A stretch of 11,103 bases of DNA. Origin: SIG438 sp034117945. GTDB lineage: Bacteria; Bacillota; Clostridia; HGM11514. The DNA lies in NCBI GenBank assembly GCA_034117945.1, contig JAXEOR010000118.1, positions 1 through 11,103 of the forward strand. The letters are read 5' to 3'. The position numbers were made by a program, and so were the translations under genes. Shown one piece after another: positions 5,783 through 11,103 of the stretch (position 1 is the stretch's first letter; each line of letters begins with the position of its first letter). Below the pieces are notes generated by a model. It was not told where the DNA came from. It saw only the letters and a program-made list of their open reading frames with translations, and searched no databases.

Positions 5783-7120
5783 TTACTCCCATCCCGGCAT
5801 AAACTGGATGTTATATTCATAGATTTCGTCAAACAGATCCTGGATCTGCTGCCTGGACAGTCCCGCCAAAGAAGGCTCATAGAAAAAGGCCTCCAATGCA
5901 TATTCCCGCTCCATCATCACCGCCGCCTCCATGGTCAGCTGCTGCATCAAAAGATGTGGCTGCGTAAGCCTCTTAAGCCGCAGAGGCATTTCGCCGGACA
6001 GCACAGGCTGGATCCCATTTTTAGAGCAAAGAACCCCCGTCTCTACAATGGCGCCCTCCTCCAGATTGCTGATCTGCCCTCGGTTCGGCAGGCTCAAGCT
6101 ATAAAAGCCGGAGGAACAGCCTGTCAAAGCCTTAATGAGAGGGACCAAATCGGTACCTGAGGAAATCACCGTCAGCTTCCCCTTTCCTGCCCCAATCTCC
6201 TCAGCATATCTGCGGCGATTGGCGTCCTCTCTTTCCCGATCCGCCGCACTTGTCAAAGAAAAGCCCCAGCTCCGAATGGTAGCCTCATCCTTCAAGTACC
6301 ACCCCGGCGGGCAAAATTCCGCCAGCAGCCTGTCTCCTGCCGCCGGATACAAGCCTAATCGCTGAAACAAATCCATTCTCACCTTTTGGGATTCCCGATA
6401 GGGCTCTGCCCCTTCTTCTATAACCATTCCGTCCCGGTGTCTGGCACAGTACTCTTCAAAAACCGGGAACAAATCCGTATCCTCATAAAAAGCACTTTGA
6501 AAAAAGGAAAAATGGTTGATTCCCATGGTTTGAAATTGAATCTGATTCCGTTCAATCCAAAGATCCCGCTGTTCACCCAAAGCGTCAGCCAATACCTGGC
6601 AAGCAAGAGCTGACTCATGACAAAAGCCAACACCCTTGATACCGGGAAGCACGTCATACATCGCCCGAACGCAAAGACCCACAGGATCCGTCAAATTGAT
6701 CACAGCCGCCTCGGGAGCAAAGCTGGCCACTGCCTCCATCAATTCCACCATCACCGGAACGGTTCGCAGTCCACGGAAAAAGCCGCCTACCCCCGTTCCC
6801 ATGCCGTTGCTTTGATAAATCCCATATTTTTTAGGAACCTCAATTTCAGCGCGCATGGCCTTGGGGTTGCCAGGGGAAAGAGAGATAAGCACAGCGTCAG
6901 CGTCCGTCAAAGCGTCCGCCAAACTTTCCGAGAAACGGTAACGAAAGCCACCCGAACCAATATGATTGCCCGCCTGGGCATTGTTCCGAGCAAATTCGCT
7001 TTCATCATCATAGAATACCACCTCGCCGCAAAGAGACGCATCCAGTGCCAGATCTCCGATCAAGCTCCAGACCCACCCATTAGAATAGCTGCCGATAAAG
7101 GTGATTTTCAATTGTTTCAT
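5783..7120 (-). CDS. Glycoside hydrolase family 4-like NAD-dependent enzyme
   Basis: A 445-residue protein with the GH4 layout: an N-terminal Rossmann region, then a metal- and sugar-binding part. GGFFRGLRTVPV (112-123), VINLTDPVG (140-148), GFCHES with Cys167, and GINHFSF with His203 correspond to the family's NAD/substrate and Mn2+ sites. GH4 enzymes cleave alpha- or beta-glycosides by transient oxidation at C3 with NAD+ and Mn2+. Two features are unusual: the dinucleotide loop reads FIGSYSNGW instead of the usual GAGS or GGGS type, and Asp145 stands where most members have Asn (NxxNP). Substrate cannot be predicted. The ATG is 3 bases after the pheA stop, with its GGAGGG site inside the last pheA codons, so it is translationally coupled to pheA. 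No sugar transporter or PTS gene is adjacent. Confidence 0.85.
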   Translation of the reverse strand: MKQLKITFIGSYSNGWVWSLIGDLALDASLCGEVVFYDDESEFARNNAQAGNHIGSGGFRYRFSESLADALTDADAVLISLSPGNPKAMRAEIEVPKKYGIYQSNGMGTGVGGFFRGLRTVPVMVELMEAVASFAPEAAVINLTDPVGLCVRAMYDVLPGIKGVGFCHESALACQVLADALGEQRDLWIERNQIQFQTMGINHFSFFQSAFYEDTDLFPVFEEYCARHRDGMVIEEGAEPYRESQKVRMDLFQRLGLYPAAGDRLLAEFCPPGWYLKDEATIRSWGFSLTSAADREREDANRRRYAEEIGAGKGKLTVISSGTDLVPLIKALTGCSSGFYSLSLPNRGQISNLEEGAIVETGVLCSKNGIQPVLSGEMPLRLKRLTQPHLLMQQLTMEAAVMMEREYALEAFFYEPSLAGLSRQQIQDLFDEIYEYNIQFMPGWE

Positions 7121-7123
7121 AGC

Positions 7124-8266
7124 TTACCCTCCGATATAATTTCCCAAATAGCGAAACCTGGTGGTTTCATCCATCACAGAGCAAATTGCGTCCTGAATTT
7201 TCTGCTGTCCAATATTGCCCTGGATATCAATGAAAAAGCTGTACTCCCAGTTTTTGTCCGGAATCGGCCTGGATTCCAGCTTGAGCAAATTAATATGGTT
7301 AATAGAGAAAAAGGTTAATACCTGATATAAAGATCCGGTGGTGTGAGCCAGATCAAAGCACAAGCTGATCTTGTCCGCCTCGTCTGACATGAGACTGTTT
7401 GCAGAAATCACCACAAACCTGGTGTGATTATGCAAAGAATCGTTGATTCCCTCCGCCAGCACCTCCAGACCGTACTCATCTGCGCATCGCTTGCTTCCCA
7501 CCGCCGCCAAGGAACGGTCCCCCGTTTCCTTCACCAGCTTGGCGCTCATAGCCGTGTTCAAATAGGGAACGCATTCCCAGTTGCCATGCTGCTGTAAAAA
7601 CTGACTGCTTTGAGACAGCCCCTGAGGATGGGAATACACCTTTTGAATGTCCTCCAGCGATGTCCCTTCCAAGCCCAACAGGCAGTGCCGAATGGGAAGC
7701 TTAATCTCCCCTACAATGTAGCAGCCACTGTCTCGCAGCAAATCATAAACCTCATTCACCGCTCCGGTAGAAGAGTTTTCGATGGGCAGAACCCCAAATC
7801 CGGCCTTCCCGGTTCTAACCGACTCCACAACCTGAGAAAAATAAGGAAATCCCCTTCTCTGAGGCCTTTCTCCGAAAAAGGAAAGCAAAGCCTCCTCTCC
7901 GAAGCTGCCTTCCACGCCGCCGTATGCCACCACCGTTTCACCATCTGCCTGAATTTCCCGGCAAACCGGGAGTCTTTTTAACAGATTGTCAATGCTGTCC
8001 CGGCAAAGACGCCGCTGATTCTGCCTGCTGTTGGCCATCATCAGCTCAAATATGCTTTCTACCGCCGCCTGAATGTGGGGATCTCCCACCCGGGATACCC
8101 GATCGCGGATCACTTCCCGCTCCCGAACCGGATCAAACACTGCCTTTCCAGACTGTTTTTTCAGTTCTCCCACCTGCCCAGTCACCCGAAACCGCTGTTC
8201 AATCAAAGCGGTCAGCTGCCTGTCAATTTGGTCAATTTCCTTTCTCAGTTCCTCCAATTGACTCAT
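7124..8266 (-). CDS. pheA: Bifunctional chorismate mutase / prephenate dehydratase (P-protein)
   Basis: A 380-residue fusion that converts chorismate to prephenate and then to phenylpyruvate, the phenylalanine branch point. Residues 1 to about 88 are an AroQ-type helical chorismate mutase (LRKEIDQIDRQLTALIEQR, then DPVREREVIRDR). Residues about 112-290 are the dehydratase, with PIENSSTGAV (161-170), YSHPQGLSQ and the catalytic TRF motif at 282-284. A C-terminal ACT domain (about 298-378) carries TTGSLYQVL and the ESRP motif (331-334) that binds phenylalanine, so feedback inhibition by Phe is expected. The ATG overlaps the aroF stop as ATGA, with AGGAGG 7 bases upstream. Length matches the E. 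coli P-protein closely. Intact and confidently assigned. Confidence 0.95.
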   Translation of the reverse strand: MSQLEELRKEIDQIDRQLTALIEQRFRVTGQVGELKKQSGKAVFDPVREREVIRDRVSRVGDPHIQAAVESIFELMMANSRQNQRRLCRDSIDNLLKRLPVCREIQADGETVVAYGGVEGSFGEEALLSFFGERPQRRGFPYFSQVVESVRTGKAGFGVLPIENSSTGAVNEVYDLLRDSGCYIVGEIKLPIRHCLLGLEGTSLEDIQKVYSHPQGLSQSSQFLQQHGNWECVPYLNTAMSAKLVKETGDRSLAAVGSKRCADEYGLEVLAEGINDSLHNHTRFVVISANSLMSDEADKISLCFDLAHTTGSLYQVLTFFSINHINLLKLESRPIPDKNWEYSFFIDIQGNIGQQKIQDAICSVMDETTRFRYLGNYIGG

Positions 8267-9279
8267 TGTTCCGCCTCCTGATGGATCCTGCTGGCAATGC
8301 GGAGCTTTTTCATCAACACGTCAAACTGATCCGGCGTGATGGATTGCTTTCCGTCGCACAATGCGCAGGCCGGATCATTGTGCACCTCAACAATCAATCC
8401 GTCAGCCCCCACCGCCGCTGCCGCAATAGACATAGGCTCAACCATCCAGGAAAGTCCGGTGGCATGGGAGGGATCCACTACAACCGGCAGATGGCTCAAG
8501 CGCTTGATAGCCGGCACAGCCGATAAATCCAGGGTATTTCTGGTGTAGGTTTCAAAGGTACGAATCCCCCGTTCGCACAAAATCACATCGTTATTTCCTT
8601 CCGACATGATATATTCCGCCGATAACAGCAATTCCTCAATGGTGCTGGCCAAGCCCCGCTTCAGCAGAACAGGCTTTTTGGTTCTTCCCACCTGACGGAG
8701 CAGTTCAAAATTCTGCATATTTCTGGCGCCGATCTGGATCACATCCACCATTTCCACAAACCGATCCAAATGCCGCAGGCTGGTCAGTTCGGATACCACC
8801 GGAAGGCCGGTCACCTCTCTGGCCTCTGCCAGCAGCTCCAGACCGTCCGTCCCCAGTCCCTGAAAGGCATAAGGAGAGGAACGAGGCTTAAAGGCTCCTC
8901 CCCGTAAAAATTTAGCACCCGCCGCCTTTACCCGCTTGGCCACTTCCACAATCTGTTCTTCGCTTTCCACAGAGCAGGGCCCCGCAATCACGCAAAGCTC
9001 CCCGTCTCCGATTTTTCTATCTCCCACAGATACCACCGTATCCTGAGGATGGAATTTCCGGTTCGCCTTTTTAAAGGGCTCCTGCACCGCCATTACCCGC
9101 TCCACCTGAGGGTTCATCTCAATCTGAGATTTGTTCAGTTCATGGGTATTTCCCAAAACTCCCAGCACAGTGCATTCCACACCCGTATTAATCTGCACCT
9201 TCATTCCCTGCTGTTCCAGGGAAGAAATCATCTGTTCTACCGCCTGCTTAGGGGCATCAGACTTCATGATAATAATCAT
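8263..9279 (-). CDS. aroF: 3-deoxy-7-phosphoheptulonate (DAHP) synthase, type I beta with N-terminal regulatory domain
   Basis: Condenses phosphoenolpyruvate and erythrose 4-phosphate, the first step of the shikimate pathway. With the ATG at 9279 the protein has 338 residues, the length I recall for the Thermotoga maritima enzyme. The first 70 or so residues are a ferredoxin-like (ACT-like) domain that in that enzyme binds aromatic amino acids. Metal ligands fall at Cys102 (AGPCSVE), His272 (DPSH), Glu298 (VEVH) and Asp309 (CDGK), the ligand set of this subfamily; KPRSSPYAFQG (131-141) lines the phosphate pocket. AAGGA lies 8 bases before this start; an upstream in-frame TTG at 9351 would add 24 residues of non-family sequence and is rejected. 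First gene of the operon with pheA. Confidence 0.95.
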   Translation of the reverse strand: MIIIMKSDAPKQAVEQMISSLEQQGMKVQINTGVECTVLGVLGNTHELNKSQIEMNPQVERVMAVQEPFKKANRKFHPQDTVVSVGDRKIGDGELCVIAGPCSVESEEQIVEVAKRVKAAGAKFLRGGAFKPRSSPYAFQGLGTDGLELLAEAREVTGLPVVSELTSLRHLDRFVEMVDVIQIGARNMQNFELLRQVGRTKKPVLLKRGLASTIEELLLSAEYIMSEGNNDVILCERGIRTFETYTRNTLDLSAVPAIKRLSHLPVVVDPSHATGLSWMVEPMSIAAAAVGADGLIVEVHNDPACALCDGKQSITPDQFDVLMKKLRIASRIHQEAEQ

Positions 9280-9341
9280 GGTCAACATCCTTCCGTAGAT
9301 TTTATGATTTTTATCTTTTGCTGCCAATTGCCTGATTACCC

Positions 9342-9369
9342 AACGGAACAATCGCAGTTTCTTTCCGTT
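9342..9369 (-). promoter_or_regulatory. Inverted repeat at the aroF transcription start (operator or 5' hairpin)
   Basis: AACGGAA (9342-9348) and TTCCGTT (9363-9369) are perfect 7-bp inverted repeats with a 14-base spacer. The predicted start (near 9364) lies inside the upstream arm, directly behind the -10 box. The position suits a repressor operator; if transcription starts slightly earlier it would instead form a hairpin at the mRNA 5' end. No T-box or other long leader motif is present in the roughly 85-base leader. The binding protein is unknown. Confidence 0.4.
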
Positions 9370-9370
9370 T

Positions 9371-9399
9371 ATTATACTATAAAATTAGAAAAAAGTCAA
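9371..9399 (-). promoter_or_regulatory. Promoter of the aroF-pheA-GH4 operon
   Basis: On the minus strand TTGACT (9399-9394) and TATAAT (9376-9371) are separated by exactly 17 bases, one base from the sigma-A consensus at the -35 box. The predicted start is near 9364, giving a leader of about 85 bases to the aroF ATG. No other promoter-like sequence lies between the three genes, so they are probably one transcript. Confidence 0.8.
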
Positions 9400-9489
9400 T
9401 CATTCCGCCCTAATTCTCATTTGAAGACACCTTCACCCGTACATTTCATCTGCATTTGCAATAAATTTTAGAAAAATTTCAAAAAACAC

Positions 9490-9518
9490 TTGCAAAAAGA
9501 ACTAAACTGTGCTATAAT
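9490..9518 (+). promoter_or_regulatory. Promoter of the tRNA-Val gene
   Basis: TTGCAA (9490-9495) and a perfect TATAAT (9513-9518) with a 17-base spacer. The predicted start lies about 5 bases before the first base of the tRNA, giving a very short 5' leader. It is divergent from the aroF promoter about 100 bases away, with nothing recognisable between them. Confidence 0.8.
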
Positions 9519-9529
9519 ATTTTTTGTTT

Positions 9530-9606
9530 GGGGGCATAGCTCAGCTGGTTAGAGCGCACGCTTCACATGCGTGAGGTCGCGGGTTCGAGTCCCTCTGTCC
9601 CCACCA
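9530..9606 (+). tRNA. tRNA-Val (anticodon CAC), CCA encoded
   Basis: A complete 77-base cloverleaf. The acceptor is GGGGGCA with TGTCCCC (one G-U pair); the D arm is GCTC/GAGC with a 9-base loop; the anticodon stem is CACGC/GCGTG around loop TTCACAT. The anticodon CAC (9564-9566) reads GTG valine codons. The T arm is GCGGG/CCCTC with loop TTCGAGT, then discriminator A and a genomic CCA. The T stem has one C-U mismatch (9580 against 9594). Its own promoter and terminator make it a single-gene unit. It is not the target of the phage cassette, which lies 4 kb away on the other side of the host operon. Confidence 0.95.
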
Positions 9607-9679
9607 TATGAAAAACACCGATGCAAAGATACTTCTGTTTGGTGCAAAGGCTTTATAAATTAATAATTTTCGGTATAAA

Positions 9680-9710
9680 ACAGGTTGTCTGCGTGCAGCC
9701 TGTTTTTTCT
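9680..9710 (+). terminator. Intrinsic terminator of the tRNA-Val transcript
   Basis: ACAGGTTGT (9680-9688) pairs with GCAGCCTGT (9695-9703) including two G-U pairs around a 6-base loop, and is followed by a run of six T. It lies 74 bases after the tRNA, a normal distance for a tRNA trailer. It also separates the tRNA from the secreted-protein gene downstream. Confidence 0.8.
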
Positions 9711-9747
9711 TATAGATTACAGCTAAACAAGAACCAAGATACAGCTA

Positions 9748-9779
9748 TTGAAAATTGAATAAAAATATTATATTATAAT
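9748..9779 (+). promoter_or_regulatory. Probable promoter of the secreted multidomain protein gene
   Basis: TTGAAA (9748-9753) with TATTAT (9771-9776) at a 17-base spacing; a perfect TATAAT overlaps at 9774-9779 but its spacing of 20 is long. The surrounding stretch is very AT-rich. The start would lie about 40 bases before the ATG. With the upstream terminator this makes the gene an independent unit. Confidence 0.5.
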
Positions 9780-9823
9780 AGTAGAGTTTTGTCAAAAGTG
9801 AATATTTTAAAGGAGGATGTTTT

Positions 9824-11103
9824 ATGACAAAGAAATTAGCGTTGCTATTGGCTATGCTTATGATATTAAGCGTAGTTTGCGTACCTACTGCTATGGCAGC
9901 AGATGTTTCGGCAATCAGTATTACCGAAAACAAATGCTTCTATTTCGGCGAGGACAGAGTTTCCGAAGCTTTGAAGGTTGTCGGCACGCTTGCTGACGGA
10001 ACTTCGGTTGACTTGACGGGCGATTCGGGGATTACATATGAAAGCTCCGATGAAACCGTGTTTGCGTTTGACGGAAACAAACTTTCATCGACCGGCAAAA
10101 ACGGTAAGGCGATTATTTCCGCAGTATATGGCGGAAAAACTGCAAAAATGGTTATGGCAAGGCAGGATGCCAAGACGGCTGCAAATCAGCCGATAGCAGC
10201 TGATGTGAATGTGTCCGGGTATAACAATACCTCTTACATCACAAGCGGCACACCCGGCACTGCGGAGGGCGGTCATTACGACGGCAAAGCGCTTTCGAAT
10301 TGGGAAAATAACTGGACCGTTCGCCTAATGAGAAAATCATGGGCTCAAAATAACGATCCCGAAAAACCCGGTACCGACATGGAAAACAGATGGTATGACA
10401 GCGGTTATCGCTCGGTTGCCGGTTGGTTTTATGATGACGGCGATACCGGTCATAAACAGGGTTACGATCTTGTTGTATTTACTGACTCGTCCCTTTTCCA
10501 TCAGAACAGTAAATTCGAAGAAGACTACGGCTACGGAGATTTTGCTGCAAAATGGAAGGGCATGAACTCCTGGCAGGTTGTCAGCTCGGGAATTATGAGG
10601 GGGCAGGGCGATGAATATATAGACGGAACCCCTTACGGCGGCAATTACGGCATTAAAGCGAGAAAAAAGGGATGGCATCAGTTTGTAATGTCGCTCGAAA
10701 AGAATTCCGAAACCGAATACGGCTGGACCGTTTATACTTATCTTGACGGCGATTTGGTCGGCGCAAAAGATGTTGTTCCGGAAGAAGGAACAATGCCTGT
10801 TGGGATCACTGATTGCAACTCATGGGCAGCAATTGAAATAAGACCGGTATATCAGGATGGATACAAAAATTATATGGATGATATGGTTCTTATGGGTTCT
10901 CTCGAAAAGAGAAGTGAGCCCACTGCACCTATAGTTTCTTCTGTTAAAATTGAAGGGCTTGCAATGGAAGGGCAGACTTTGACTGCCTCGGCAAAAATTT
11001 ATGATGCCGACGATGATAAGCTTGATTCTTCGCTCTATCAGTGGCAGATGTCTTCTGACGGCTCTGCCTGGGCTGACATCGAAGGCGAAACTGCTCAGAC
11101 AAT
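9824..11103 (+). CDS. Secreted multidomain protein with Ig-like and lectin-like domains (partial, 3' end beyond the window)
   Basis: The open frame of 426 codons runs off the right edge. The ATG has AGGAGG 7 bases upstream. Residues 1-25 form a signal peptide (Lys-Lys, a long Leu/Met/Ile core, cleavage expected after AMA), so the product is exported. Residues about 30-111 look like a BIG2-type Ig-like domain (VVGTLADGTSVDLTG, TYESSDE, GKAIISAVYGGKTA). Residues about 125-360 are a Trp/Tyr/Gly-rich beta domain with GWHQFVMSLE, YTYLDGDLVG and NYMDDMVLMG, resembling a concanavalin-like (LamG-type) lectin fold. From about 370 a second Ig-like module begins (VKIEGLAMEGQTLTASA, then YQWQMSSDG), a type often repeated in Clostridia surface proteins. 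A polysaccharide- or surface-binding role, perhaps with S-layer repeats or a catalytic domain further on, is inference. No catalytic motif is visible in this part. Confidence 0.85.
   Translation, partial: MTKKLALLLAMLMILSVVCVPTAMAADVSAISITENKCFYFGEDRVSEALKVVGTLADGTSVDLTGDSGITYESSDETVFAFDGNKLSSTGKNGKAIISAVYGGKTAKMVMARQDAKTAANQPIAADVNVSGYNNTSYITSGTPGTAEGGHYDGKALSNWENNWTVRLMRKSWAQNNDPEKPGTDMENRWYDSGYRSVAGWFYDDGDTGHKQGYDLVVFTDSSLFHQNSKFEEDYGYGDFAAKWKGMNSWQVVSSGIMRGQGDEYIDGTPYGGNYGIKARKKGWHQFVMSLEKNSETEYGWTVYTYLDGDLVGAKDVVPEEGTMPVGITDCNSWAAIEIRPVYQDGYKNYMDDMVLMGSLEKRSEPTAPIVSSVKIEGLAMEGQTLTASAKIYDADDDKLDSSLYQWQMSSDGSAWADIEGETAQT

Noticed and set aside
6617..7318. Plus-strand open frame of 233 codons opposite the GH4 gene
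   Set aside because: It is antisense to a clear GH4 gene and its start, has no ribosome-binding site, and its product is rich in His, Arg and Ile with no domain character.
7924..8526. Plus-strand open frame of 200 codons opposite pheA and aroF
   Set aside because: It spans the pheA-aroF junction in antisense; the Pro/Cys/His-rich composition is that of a shadow frame.
9280..9351. N-terminal extension of aroF from a TTG at 9351, or a leader peptide containing Phe and Trp
   Set aside because: It is in frame with aroF without a stop, so it is not a separate leader peptide, and the ATG at 9279 has the better ribosome-binding site and gives the family's usual length.
9530..9606. tRNA-Val as the attachment site of the phage cassette
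   Set aside because: The cassette is separated from the tRNA by three host genes, and no copy of the tRNA 3' end occurs elsewhere in the window.
9608..9658. Sixteen-codon open frame starting 2 bases after the tRNA CCA
   Set aside because: It has no room for a ribosome-binding site outside the tRNA and lies in the trailer before the terminator; chance occurrence is the simplest explanation.
1..11103. CRISPR array, insertion sequence, retron, toxin-antitoxin or other defence locus
   Set aside because: No regularly spaced repeats, transposase, reverse transcriptase or defence-type domain is visible on either strand.

Overview
The window looks like a chromosomal segment of a low-to-medium GC Firmicute, most likely an anaerobic member of Clostridia. 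The signs are strong AGGAGG-type ribosome-binding sites, frequent TTG and GTG starts, a Thermotoga/Bacillus-type DAHP synthase with an N-terminal regulatory domain, a fused chorismate mutase-prephenate dehydratase, and A118/SPP1-type phage morphogenesis genes. This is judged from protein and signal character only; no database search was possible.

Layout, read in the direction of transcription. Bases 1-5534, minus strand, hold a compact ten-gene siphophage head-tail cassette. It runs portal, scaffold, major capsid, head-tail connector, head closure, minor capsid (gp10-like), tail terminator, tail tube, tail assembly protein, then a Gp15-family tail protein cut by the left window edge. Every gene is open with no visible lesion, and several are stop/start coupled (TTGA, GTGA and ATGA overlaps). 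The cassette starts at the portal gene. No terminase, MuF-like minor head protein, protease, integrase or regulator lies between it and the host genes. Its own leader (5535-5700) carries an extended -10 promoter, a hairpin with flanking A/T runs immediately after the predicted transcription start, and a foldable 70-base element.

Bases 5783-9279, minus strand, hold a three-gene host operon: aroF (DAHP synthase), pheA (chorismate mutase/prephenate dehydratase) and a family 4 glycosidase-like NAD-dependent enzyme. The genes are joined by an ATGA overlap and a 3-base gap, and read from a near-consensus promoter at 9371-9399. aroF makes the first shikimate-pathway intermediate and pheA commits chorismate to phenylalanine; why a GH4 enzyme is third is not obvious.

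Bases 9490-9710, plus strand, hold a tRNA-Val(CAC) with its own consensus promoter and intrinsic terminator. From 9824 to the right edge, plus strand, is the first 426 codons of a secreted multidomain protein: signal peptide, Ig-like (BIG2-like) domain, a concanavalin-like beta-sandwich, then the start of another Ig-like module.

The point of most interest is the intact head-tail cassette that lacks a terminase and abuts a biosynthetic operon, with a phage-late-type control region of promoter followed at once by a terminator. It may be a domesticated or trans-packaged particle, an unusual prophage end, or a recently truncated prophage. The window alone cannot separate these.
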